Assembly: GCA_012514145.1 (NCBI GenBank)
Contig: JAAZAV010000061.1
Span: 25,009 to 89,008 of the forward strand
Origin: Clostridiales bacterium
GTDB taxonomy: Bacteria > Bacillota > Clostridia > Oscillospirales > CAG-272
Direction of reading: 5' to 3'
DNA: 64,000 nucleotides
Program-made: the position numbers and the translations under genes
The notes under the pieces: generated by a model
Told to the model about the DNA's origin: nothing
Database searches by the model: none
What the model saw: only the letters and a program-made list of their open reading frames with translations
Part shown: positions 35,001 through 42,573 of the stretch, one piece after another
How the letters are laid out: the number at the start of each line of letters is the position of its first letter
Numbering within the stretch: position 1 is the stretch's first letter

Positions 35001-37337
35001 GGATGCGGGTGATCCGATGGTATTGTCGGGGAATACCTTGTAGTCGAAGTCCTCTTCGGTGAGAAGCTTTGAGGTGTCAAGATTATTGAGCCGAACCTCG
35101 GAATAGGACTGTCCCTCCTCGGGAACGATCCGCTCCACCGAGAATACATAGTCGCTGTTGAAATACTTCGTATCGGCAGAGAGATACAGGTGGCTCTCTT
35201 CCTCGCCGATAAGTTCTGCATAGGCATAGATATTCTGGGGACGGGTGGAGCGGCTGTCAAGTGCCGTAGTCTTGAAGGTGTGCACCGCCTCGCCCTTCTG
35301 ATCGGTGGTAAGGGCGATGCCGTTGTTTATAAAATTCGTTGTTATAAGGTTGAAGGTCAGCCCGGGTGCGGGAGTGCCGTCGTAGAACGCGGCGCTGATT
35401 GTGAGTGTTGCCGTGTCGCCGCGGCGATAGAAGAGCCGGTCAAAGCTGATATTGCCTCTATATACCGGCTTATCCTCCTGGGTGACCGAGATGTACTTGG
35501 AAATAACGGTGTTGTCGTCGGCGTCATATATGCGCAGGCGCATGCCGTAGCTGGAAATCGCCTCATAGCTTATGCTGCCCGAGAAACTGCCGTCGGGCGC
35601 AACCTCCAGCACAGCGGGGGAGAGCTGCGAACCCAGGGTGGCAAAGAGCCTGTCGGGTATGGTTTTCCCGACTGCCTTAGGTGCTATGATGCCGCGAAAA
35701 TTCACCGTGTCGTCGGCGAAATAGGTTTCACGGTCGGCGAACAGGAAGTACATCCAGTTATCCGAATAATCTGCGTAATCGAGCGATGCGATAAGCAGCA
35801 GTGTATCTTCGCCGGAAGTGATTACTGTCAGCGCGGTGTTGCCTGTCGCTTCCGATTCGGTAATGACCGCAATGCCGTTTTCGTCGGTTACGGCACTGAC
35901 AGCCTTAAACTCATTGCCGTCCGCGCCCCAGCCCTCGGTGTAGTCGAAGAATTCAGCAGTCACCGATGCGGATGCGGCAGGACTGCCGTCCTTCATAACC
36001 CAAAGAAGCATGCCGCCCCCCGCCTCGGTGTAGGCGTTTAGCGAGGTGACCTGTATAAGAACCTGCTGGTTAAATGTGAATCCTTTTCCTCCCAGAGAAC
36101 ATTCCACAGTTACATTCGCAAGGTATGCGCCCCGTTCCAGCTTGGGGATATTTACCTTGCCGCTGATATTGCTGTATGTTTTATCCGATTCGTCAGCCCC
36201 GCCCGTGAGCCTTGCCGCAACAGACAGACCTTCGGTCGGGAAGATATACTTGTCCTCTGAAGATTGTGCCTTCTTTACCTCCTCGGTGAAGGCTTTGAAG
36301 GAAGGATATTTAAAAAGCTCGCCTGAGGTACTGACATACTTAAGCCGGTTATCCCTGTTGTAAGACCAGCAGTAGACCTGATATTCGAGTCTGTTTGTCA
36401 CACCCGGAGCGAATACTGCCTCGGATACCAGATTGAACATCACGGAAGCATTGTCGTCATGGGTGGTGTAAGCGCCGGTACGGAAGCGCACAGTTTTGGA
36501 ATCGCCCAGCCTTTCGCCGTTCACCGAGGTAATGTCTTCGGATATTTCAAGGTAATATGCCTTGCCGCCTTCGAGATACTCAGACGGGATGAAAACCGCG
36601 GTGCGGCAGTCGGGATAGAGGCGCACTTCGCCTTCAACCGCGCTGCGCCCGTCACCGGTGCCGGTGTAGACCTTCATGCCGTCTTTTACGCTGTCGGAGG
36701 TCACGGGCATGGTGAAGGTGACCTCTATTCCGGTGTTTGTGGGAACCTCGGTGGATGTGTCCGCCGGCAGTGTTTCCTTGACCGCCAGTTTTGTGCCGGT
36801 CTGGAAAGCGTAGCTGTAGCGGGAATGATCCGGGTCGATTATCGTCAGATCCTCATCCTCGTTACAGTACTCACAAATTGTGATGCGGTAGACAGTGTCC
36901 GGGACAAGCTCACGCTCGGGCACGACCTTGAATCCGCCCGACGCGTTCGGAAACATCTTTAATCCCACATCCGGGGTTATGGATATTGCTCTCTGCAGCC
37001 GTTCGATATCCATATCGCCGGAGCATTCAACATTGAAGTATGAGTCGGTGGGGATAAGCCCGCCGCTCTCACCGTGGGCGGTGACCGATATCTCACCCAG
37101 ACTGCCGCAAATAGCCCCGGTCTGAATAGTGTGTATGGTCAATTCGTTCTCCTTAATTCTGTTGTCATCCGGAGCGGTTGCCGTCTCGGCTTTGTCTGCT
37201 CCCATTGCAGATGATACGATGCCGCCCATAACCTGCGACACCGTCTGCGCGCAGCCGGGGAAAATCATCAGTGCTGACAGCAGAAGACATATAAGCACAG
37301 CTTTTTTGCCGCGCCGCGTGTTTGTGTTAAGTTTCAT
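32043..37337 (-). CDS. Giant alpha-2-macroglobulin-like lipoprotein without thioester
   Basis: A 1764-residue surface lipoprotein (signal ends LMIFPGC, Cys about 29). An early Big_5-like Ig domain reads DTSTEVPTNTGIEVTFTMPV. Macroglobulin domains follow (MG2-like DTVNFRGIIAPK), then a bait-like Gly-rich stretch (AFAGGMAGSESAM, GGRGGGSGEIVV), and the A2M core motif RFAFKAPDNITEWRLTAAAE. The place where thioester macroglobulins have GCxEQ reads MRGGGNSRADSMA, so the covalent trap is missing, as in YfaS-type members. An alpha-helical terpenoid-cyclase-like domain and a receptor-like C-terminal domain complete it. Likely roles are protease trapping or surface protection. It is monocistronic; a possible -10 (TACAAT, minus) lies at 37361. 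Confidence 0.85.
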   Translation of the reverse strand: MKLNTNTRRGKKAVLICLLLSALMIFPGCAQTVSQVMGGIVSSAMGADKAETATAPDDNRIKENELTIHTIQTGAICGSLGEISVTAHGESGGLIPTDSYFNVECSGDMDIERLQRAISITPDVGLKMFPNASGGFKVVPERELVPDTVYRITICEYCNEDEDLTIIDPDHSRYSYAFQTGTKLAVKETLPADTSTEVPTNTGIEVTFTMPVTSDSVKDGMKVYTGTGDGRSAVEGEVRLYPDCRTAVFIPSEYLEGGKAYYLEISEDITSVNGERLGDSKTVRFRTGAYTTHDDNASVMFNLVSEAVFAPGVTNRLEYQVYCWSYNRDNRLKYVSTSGELFKYPSFKAFTEEVKKAQSSEDKYIFPTEGLSVAARLTGGADESDKTYSNISGKVNIPKLERGAYLANVTVECSLGGKGFTFNQQVLIQVTSLNAYTEAGGGMLLWVMKDGSPAASASVTAEFFDYTEGWGADGNEFKAVSAVTDENGIAVITESEATGNTALTVITSGEDTLLLIASLDYADYSDNWMYFLFADRETYFADDTVNFRGIIAPKAVGKTIPDRLFATLGSQLSPAVLEVAPDGSFSGSISYEAISSYGMRLRIYDADDNTVISKYISVTQEDKPVYRGNISFDRLFYRRGDTATLTISAAFYDGTPAPGLTFNLITTNFINNGIALTTDQKGEAVHTFKTTALDSRSTRPQNIYAYAELIGEEESHLYLSADTKYFNSDYVFSVERIVPEEGQSYSEVRLNNLDTSKLLTEEDFDYKVFPDNTIGSPASGKVDVRLIEYKYVRTISGTRYDPISKTTSQVYDFRVDEKEIESYTADINGTLRLEHVVPEKGFEGYYRYEVVFHDEAAGCSYKHYSYATAGSSEDVPPMYGDGEYQYYELKAEKERWLIGETVKLNLLYGSEPSDSPAIYTINNVSGRRSYGVTAGGSLDFEYTDSLVGGCTVFVTVWDGSSFLQLNYTPIYDYEKGSALNISLTPDAESYRPGSEVKVEAAVTDIDGKPVSGASVTLSMVDQACFALGEQNIEPLDSYYLSSRYIYYPRDIRVSLAGSRFNGGIGKYNTAMTRDMGAKAFAGGMAGSESAMVYDSAAEMPVAGGRGGGSGEIVVRESFLDNPLFETAVTDETGTARFAFKAPDNITEWRLTAAAECLGDIGVKSSRKLGAAVGGIICTLPFFVNAEISELYVTGDSITASARVYGSKLETGSSVSYTVKVEDGSKTVFETSAESAAGEYRAFTIGDNLKNGNYTVTITAVCGEYSDAVKLPFTVADSGLITDVRRTVKAGNLSTLKPVMYPVTLSFISAEYAGVVEVISSIMRGGGNSRADSMAANYAAMQLVEKLSAEADNRGFDESLKQIRSELAGSYIADNGLIRLLPYSEGNVTLSAMIAYSSPDSLTDEVKSSLAAAFVRYINGSDNSDITELCAAYLGLSALGRPVLPELRQLISNPYLTDEAKLILAAAFAAMGDRVSALPLYNSVADRYFTESQSGSYFKADQSNDTESNLDLTATALLAASRLLPDTAKDMARYITTHTSSIDTYALQLAAFAASYYPADSAEKLEITCTADGKSLDFTLSPLGRHCITLDKAGWNSFKLTSGADKLLIYAAYKGSYAEAADYADASDSLKLTKTVEKYDEKRGFWMVKISYTAVIDSDYLCFNLNDRIPSGARYVRTADLGLNKGEYSRYTYAWLYNSAQMMNGRITVCNPVGDKLSGRQTRTVTGSVCYIIRGAFPGSYTVEPAVALSGNTMAYSDSLTVTFD

Positions 37338-37493
37338 TTATAGTTCTCCTCTCTTTGGGAATTGTATCCTATCTGTTGTTTAGATCTGCTGTTTAGACGC
37401 CTGGCTTTTCAATAAGTTCCGATTATGGGATGTAAAACCACACAAATTGTATTGAAAAAATAACAAAAAATCAGCGAAAATACTGTTTTATTC

Positions 37494-37522
37494 ATGAAAT
37501 GTTTAACATTAAGGTGTATAAT
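37494..37522 (+). promoter_or_regulatory. Promoter of the DUF4353-VTC-DUF4956 cluster
   Basis: A good TATAAT with an ATGAAA -35 candidate (4 of 6) 17 bases upstream, 29 bases before the start codon and ahead of GGAGG. The 214-base divergent gap contains no gene. Confidence 0.55.
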
Positions 37523-37551
37523 GAACAAACATTTCCCTATGGAGGTTAACG

Positions 37552-38403
37552 ATGACAGCAAGACATCGGTTCAGAACAAATATTGTACTGCTTTTGCTGC
37601 TGACTTTTGCCGTTCTGCCGATACTTACGGCATGCGGTGAAGAGATTTCCGATGCACCCGGAGTGCTGACACATGACGCGATATGTATCAGCTTTGACGG
37701 CAGCGGCGGTACTGTGACAAAAGGCGATCCTGACTCAGCCATTATAACCGAGAGACGCTGCGAGCTGGTATACGGCGGCGCATACAGCCTGTCGGGCAGC
37801 TTTTCGGGGCAGATTATCGTAGCCGTTTCTCCGGATGAGCCGGTGGAACTGATTCTCGACAATCTGACGGTTAACAGCCATTCGGCGGCGATACGCATCG
37901 ACAGTACGTCCGGAGCAACCATAACACTTCCGGCAGGCACATCCAGCACACTGTCCGACTCTTCGCAGTACAAAGATACCCGCGCCAACGCATGTCTCGC
38001 CGCAGCCACCGATCTTACAATCCGAGGCGAAGGCAAACTGAGCATTACCGGTAATTACAACAACGGTCTTGATACCTCTAAGAATCTGATTATAGAGGGC
38101 GGCTCCATTGAGGTTAACGCCCCGAACAATGCGGTTCGCGGCAATATCTCGGTGACGGTCAGCGGCGGCTCCATGCGGATTATTTCGGGCGACGACGGTA
38201 TAAAAACCGCCTCCAAGAAGGACGGTACGGTGGGCAACTTCATCATGACCGACGGAGATATTGTCATTAGCGCCGCAGACGACGGCATACAGGCCGCCAT
38301 ATCGGTAAATATAACCGGCGGGCGTCTTACCATATCCTGTGCCGGCGAGTCGATAAACAGCCCGATAAAGTCGGTTGCCGCCGGTTGCCTTATTACATCC
38401 TAA
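37552..38403 (+). CDS. Carbohydrate-binding (DUF4353) lipoprotein
   Basis: A 283-residue lipoprotein (LPILTACGEE lipobox, Cys about 28). The mature part is a right-handed beta-helix-like array of short Gly/Asn-rich turns (LILDNLTVNSHSAAIRI, LTIRGEGKLSITGNYNNGL, GGSMRIISGDDGIKT), the DUF4353 pattern. Relatives are often nearly twice as long, so this one is short at the C-terminus; no continuation appears in another frame. It leads a three-gene cluster with VTC and DUF4956 genes. Such clusters commonly also include a CotH kinase-like gene, which is absent here. Confidence 0.8.
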   Translation: MTARHRFRTNIVLLLLLTFAVLPILTACGEEISDAPGVLTHDAICISFDGSGGTVTKGDPDSAIITERRCELVYGGAYSLSGSFSGQIIVAVSPDEPVELILDNLTVNSHSAAIRIDSTSGATITLPAGTSSTLSDSSQYKDTRANACLAAATDLTIRGEGKLSITGNYNNGLDTSKNLIIEGGSIEVNAPNNAVRGNISVTVSGGSMRIISGDDGIKTASKKDGTVGNFIMTDGDIVISAADDGIQAAISVNITGGRLTISCAGESINSPIKSVAAGCLITS

Positions 38404-38415
38404 CGGAGGCAAGCC

Positions 38416-39090
38416 GTGAAATTAAGACACGAATATAAATTTCCGATAAGCGAGACGGACATACAGGTGCTTCGCATGCGTCTCGGTGCCGTGCTTCAGC
38501 GTGATAAGTATACAATGGCGGACGGCAGGTATCGGGTGCGCAGTCTTTACTTCGATAATCTATACGATAAAGCGCTGCTCGAAAAGCTTGACGGACTCCA
38601 ATACCGGGAAAAGTTCAGAATCCGCTTGTACAACGGTGACCACAGTTTCATAATGCTTGAGAAAAAGAGCAAGTACAACAACCTGTCGCGCAAGCTCCAG
38701 ACCCGGCTCAGATATGACGAGGTGGCGCAGCTGATTGAAGGACATACCGACTGGATGCCGCTGAGGGGCGACCCGCTTATAAACGAACTGCATGCCAGGA
38801 TGAAGAATGATTTGCTGCGTCCGCAGACGGTGGTCGAATATCTTCGCGAACCGTTTACCTATCCTGCGGGCAATGTGCGGATTACCATAGATTCGGACAT
38901 CCGCACCGGTATTCTGTCAAAGGCATTCCTTGATCCGGATCTGACGCTGCTTGAAGCTGCGCCGGGTGAAGCGGTACTCGAGGTCAAATATGACGAGTAT
39001 CTGCCTGACCTGATACGCGGGCTTGTGAATCTCGGAACCAGACGGGCATCCTCCTTCTCCAAATACGCGGTCAGCCGCCGCTTCGGCTGA
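38416..39090 (+). CDS. VTC-domain (polyphosphate polymerase-like) protein
   Basis: A 224-residue cytoplasmic protein with the tunnel-fold VTC domain. RHEYKFPIS begins it, YRVRSLYFDN and YREKFRIRLYN supply the basic tunnel residues, FIMLEKKSKYNN the Glu/Lys strand, and VLEVKYDEYLP the metal-binding end. Eukaryotic Vtc4 makes polyphosphate; bacterial cluster members of this type are not well characterised. It lies 12 bases after the DUF4353 gene. Confidence 0.85.
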   Translation: MKLRHEYKFPISETDIQVLRMRLGAVLQRDKYTMADGRYRVRSLYFDNLYDKALLEKLDGLQYREKFRIRLYNGDHSFIMLEKKSKYNNLSRKLQTRLRYDEVAQLIEGHTDWMPLRGDPLINELHARMKNDLLRPQTVVEYLREPFTYPAGNVRITIDSDIRTGILSKAFLDPDLTLLEAAPGEAVLEVKYDEYLPDLIRGLVNLGTRRASSFSKYAVSRRFG

Positions 39091-39136
39091 TACAGTTAAA
39101 CACAAAAATACAAATATTATAAATCGGAGTTTTAAT

Positions 39137-39811
39137 ATGACATTCAAGGATATTTTTAAATCGAGCTTCCTCGAGAACTTCAATGCCATAAGCATGCTGG
39201 ATATGGTACTTGCGATACTCCTCTCCTTCGCGGTCGGCTGCTTTATATTCTACATTTATAAGAAGACCTACCCGGGCATAATGTACTCCCAGAGCTTCGG
39301 CGTCACCCTGATATCCCTCACCATGATCACTACCATTGTCATTCTTGCGGTAACCTCCAATGTGGTTCTTTCTCTTGGCATGGTTGGAGCACTGTCCATT
39401 GTGCGCTTCAGAGCCGCCATCAAGGATCCCCTTGACATAGTTTTCCTTTTCTGGGCTATAGCGGTGGGTATAGTTCTGGCTGCAGGGCTTATCCCGCTGG
39501 CGGTTATCGGTTCTATAGTCATCGGCGTTATCCTTGTGGTATTCGTCAATGTAAAGGTGTTTGACACTCCTTATATCACCGTGATTACCTGCGAAAACGA
39601 AACGGCGGAGCGCGAAGTTACTTCCTACCTCTCAACCAATGTCAGAAAGTCTGTCGTAAAGAGCAAAACAGTAGCTCCAGGCCGTATTGAACTGAACTTT
39701 GAAGTCAGACTCGAAAAGGGCGGCGATACATCATTCGTAAACGGACTCACTGCAATTAAGGGCGTCACCAACGCCATTCTGGTGAGCTACAACGGCGACT
39801 ATACGGCTTAA
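39137..39811 (+). CDS. DUF4956 membrane protein
   Basis: A 224-residue protein with four membrane segments in its first 140 residues (MVLAILLSFAVGCFIFYIY and later ones), a conserved GMVGALSIVRFRAAIKDPLD loop typical of DUF4956, and a cytoplasmic alpha/beta tail. Its loop resembles the MgtC/SapB family. It is the third member of the VTC cluster and probably works with that protein at the membrane. No terminator was recognised in the 160 bases that follow. Confidence 0.85.
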   Translation: MTFKDIFKSSFLENFNAISMLDMVLAILLSFAVGCFIFYIYKKTYPGIMYSQSFGVTLISLTMITTIVILAVTSNVVLSLGMVGALSIVRFRAAIKDPLDIVFLFWAIAVGIVLAAGLIPLAVIGSIVIGVILVVFVNVKVFDTPYITVITCENETAEREVTSYLSTNVRKSVVKSKTVAPGRIELNFEVRLEKGGDTSFVNGLTAIKGVTNAILVSYNGDYTA

Positions 39812-39970
39812 TCTGCCGGTTATGTAAAAAACGGAATCATTGCCGCACCAGACTGATCACACCATAAACCCGATATACCGGATGTTTCGACAATCAGCCG
39901 AAAATCAGCATACGGTGTATAGTGCGGAAAATGCGAAACACGGAAAATGCTGAAAATTAATAAATAGTTA

Positions 39971-39999
39971 TTGTTTTGGCATATTATTTATGCTACAAT
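39971..39999 (+). promoter_or_regulatory. Promoter of pgk
   Basis: TTGTTT, 17 bases, TACAAT, with an extended -10 (TGCTACAAT). The leader is about 30 bases with GAGGTG before ATG. Confidence 0.65.
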
Positions 40000-40033
40000 A
40001 ACAGCAAATATTATACATGAGGTGAATATCGAC

Positions 40034-41332
40034 ATGGCAAAATACAATAAGAAAACCATCGAAGATATCGATGTGTCCGGTAAGAAAATAATTGCCCGCT
40101 GCGACTTCAATGTTCCGATGAAGGACGGTGCCATCACCGATGACAAGAGAATTGTCGGTGCGGTTCCCACCATAAAGTATCTCATTGAGAAGGGCGCGGC
40201 TGTTATACTCTGCTCACATATGGGCAGACCCCACAATGTTTTTAATGATAAGATCAAGCTTGACAGCAAGGAGAAGGCTAAGGTTGCCGCTCTCCCCGAA
40301 GCTGAGCAGGCTGCGGCGGAAGCCGCTCTCATAGATAAAGCAAAGGGCGATGTGAAGAAGCTCTCTCTCGCTCCGGTTGCCGCTCGTCTCAGCGAGCTCC
40401 TCGACATTCAGGTTATCATGGCTGCCGACGTTATCGGCCCCGATGCCAAGGCTAAGGCTGCCGCCCTCAAAGCAGGTCAGGTAATGCTTATAGAGAACGT
40501 TCGTTTCCACGCCGAAGAAGAGAAGAACGATCCTGCGTTCGCCAAAGAACTGGCTTCCATGGCTGACATCTTCGTGAACGACGCGTTCGGCACCGCTCAC
40601 AGAGCCCATGCCTCCACCGCCGGTCTGGCTGATTATCTCCCGGCAGTCTGCGGCTATCTTATCCAGAAGGAAATCTCTATAATGGGTCAGGCTCTCACCG
40701 ACCCGAAGCGTCCCTTCGTTGCAATCCTCGGCGGCGCAAAGGTTTCAGACAAGATCGGCGTTATCAACAGCCTGCTTGATAAGGTTGACACCCTCATTAT
40801 CGGCGGCGCTATGGCATACACCTTCTTCAAGGCTCTCGGCAATGAGACCGGTGCTTCCCTCTGCGAGCTGGACAAGCTTGACCTGGCGCTTGAGATTATC
40901 AAAAAAGCCAAAGAGAAGGGCGTTTCGCTCCTGCTTCCGGTCGATAACGTAATAGGCCGCGAGTATAAGGAAGACACTATTTACATGCGTATATATTCCG
41001 ACGCCATTCCGGATGGCTGGATGGGTCTGGATATCGGTGACAAGACTCAGGAGCTCTATGCAAAGACCATCCAGGGGTCCGGCACCGTTGTATGGAACGG
41101 TCCCATGGGCGTTTCCGAGTGGGAGCATTTCTCCAGCGGAACCAAGTCGGTTGCCAAGGCTGTTGCGGAATCGGGCGCCATCTCCATCATCGGCGGCGGC
41201 GACTCGGCAGCTGCGGTTGAGGCTCTCGGTTATGCCGATAAAATGACCCATATCTCCACCGGCGGCGGCGCGGCTCTTGAGTTCCTCGAGGGGCTTGAGC
41301 TTCCCGGTATCGCCTGCCTGCAGGATAAATAA
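40034..41332 (+). CDS. pgk: Phosphoglycerate kinase
   Basis: ATP-forming step of glycolysis. [25 protein letters not shown], and the nucleotide-binding [11 protein letters not shown] and [10 protein letters not shown] are all intact. At 432 residues it is longer than the usual 390-400 because about 35 Ala/Lys/Glu-rich residues ([20 protein letters not shown]) are inserted after HMGRPHN. ATG 40034 is chosen over the ORF-track TTG because the promoter lies inside that extension. Codon bias is strong, as expected for high expression. Confidence 0.96.
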   Translation: MAKYNKKTIEDIDVSGKKIIARCDFNVPMKDGAITDDKRIVGAVPTIKYLIEKGAAVILCSHMGRPHNVFNDKIKLDSKEKAKVAALPEAEQAAAEAALIDKAKGDVKKLSLAPVAARLSELLDIQVIMAADVIGPDAKAKAAALKAGQVMLIENVRFHAEEEKNDPAFAKELASMADIFVNDAFGTAHRAHASTAGLADYLPAVCGYLIQKEISIMGQALTDPKRPFVAILGGAKVSDKIGVINSLLDKVDTLIIGGAMAYTFFKALGNETGASLCELDKLDLALEIIKKAKEKGVSLLLPVDNVIGREYKEDTIYMRIYSDAIPDGWMGLDIGDKTQELYAKTIQGSGTVVWNGPMGVSEWEHFSSGTKSVAKAVAESGAISIIGGGDSAAAVEALGYADKMTHISTGGGAALEFLEGLELPGIACLQDK

Positions 41333-41362
41333 ACCCGAAAAGGGCAATAAACGTACACTAAG

Positions 41363-41406
41363 TCGGACTGCCCGACCGTTAACGCGGGTAGGGCAGTCCG
41401 ATATTT
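41363..41406 (+). terminator. Terminator or attenuator between pgk and tpiA
   Basis: TCGGACTGCCC pairs with GGGCAGTCCGA, followed by TATTTT. tpiA starts 32 bases later with no visible promoter, so partial readthrough is likely. Confidence 0.7.
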
Positions 41407-41437
41407 TAAGCAACGACTGATATAGAAGGTAATATAT

Positions 41438-42208
41438 ATGAACAAGGCACTTCGCAGACCTTTAATCGCCGGCAACTGGAAAATGAATAAAACTCCTACA
41501 GAGGCAAAGGAACTCATTGCCGACATCGTACCCGCAGTCAAGGACGCCGACAACTGTGACATAGTTATATGCGTTCCCTTCATTGACCTGGCTTTGGCGG
41601 TTGATATGACCTATCAGACCAATGTCAAGGTCGGGGCACAGAATGTTCACTTCGCACCGAACGGCGCCTATACCGGCGAGATTTCGGCAGCCATGCTCAA
41701 AGAGTTAGGTGTTGAATATGTCATAATCGGACACAGCGAACGCAGACAGTACTTCGGCGAGACTGATGAGACCGTCAACCTCCGCGTGAGAGCGGCACTT
41801 GACGCAGGTCTTAAGGTTATCCTCTGCGTGGGTGAGAACAAGGATGAGCGCCTTGCAAATATTACCAATGAGATAGTATCCAAGCAGACCAAGCTCGGTC
41901 TTGCCGATGTAGCCACCGAGGCGCTTGCCAACGTGATAATTGCCTATGAACCGGTTTGGGCAATAGGTACCGGACTCACCGCCACTCCCGAACAGGCTGA
42001 AGAGGTTTGCTCATTCATCAGAAGAGTGATTGCTGAAAAATATGGCACCGATACAGCAGACAAGGTCATCATACTGTACGGCGGTTCCATGAATGCTGTC
42101 AACGCCCGCGACCTTCTTGCAAAGGAGGACATCGACGGCGGACTTATCGGCGGCGCTTCGCTGAAGGCGAAAGACTTCTCGGTTATCGTCAGCGAAGCTA
42201 ATGCATGA
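41438..42208 (+). CDS. tpiA: Triosephosphate isomerase
   Basis: Interconverts dihydroxyacetone phosphate and glyceraldehyde 3-phosphate. IAGNWKMNKT holds the catalytic Lys, IIGHSERRQYF the His, AYEPVWAIGTG the catalytic Glu and flexible loop start, and LYGGSMNAVN and GGLIGGASL the phosphate sites. Length (256 residues) is normal. It follows pgk across a terminator-like hairpin. Confidence 0.96.
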   Translation: MNKALRRPLIAGNWKMNKTPTEAKELIADIVPAVKDADNCDIVICVPFIDLALAVDMTYQTNVKVGAQNVHFAPNGAYTGEISAAMLKELGVEYVIIGHSERRQYFGETDETVNLRVRAALDAGLKVILCVGENKDERLANITNEIVSKQTKLGLADVATEALANVIIAYEPVWAIGTGLTATPEQAEEVCSFIRRVIAEKYGTDTADKVIILYGGSMNAVNARDLLAKEDIDGGLIGGASLKAKDFSVIVSEANA

Positions 42209-42246
42209 ATGCATAGATATATAAAAGCATAAGGATAAAGGACTGC

Positions 42247-42354
42247 GGGGGGATCCGAAATCGGTACCCCCCAATGTCCGGGATTGCTTTTCGCCGTTTC
42301 GGAGCGTACGGTACAAAACGACACAGTATCGTGAAAACGTGAAAAATGTCGTTT
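42247..42354. other. Gene-free interval with hairpins upstream of the DUF5722-like gene
   Basis: The 365 bases between tpiA and the next gene hold no ORF. GGGGGG pairs with CCCCCC (42247 with 42272, with CCGA/TCGG inside), probably the tpiA transcript end though only a short TTTT follows later. AAACGACA pairs with TGTCGTTT (42316 with 42354) over a 23-base loop. No convincing promoter was found for the downstream gene. Confidence 0.4.
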
Positions 42355-42573
42355 CAAGTTGATTGAATCGTGCGCCGCGATATGCCGTAAAAGCAGCGAT
42401 TTCATTGAATAAAAACCGTTCTGATACATAGACCCGGATAAGCGGTTTATCAATATACGGGAAGAAATCCGTTTTTATTTTTACGGTTGAGACAGACTGT
42501 ATTGTATTTAAAACAGCAGAATCACCCGTTACGGCATCGGAAAATAACAGATCAAATACGACGGAGGTAGTAA

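Noticed and set aside
31869-36962. Several long plus-strand ORFs (for example 31869-32819, 35190-36041, 36459-36962) opposite the macroglobulin gene
   Set aside because: They lie wholly or mostly antisense to a well-supported 1764-residue gene, have no recognisable domains or ribosome binding sites, and reflect open antisense frames in GC-rich coding DNA.
39971-40033. Longer N-terminus for Pgk as given in the ORF track
   Set aside because: The extension starts at TTG, overlaps the promoter, and lacks a ribosome binding site; the family begins near the ATG at 40034.
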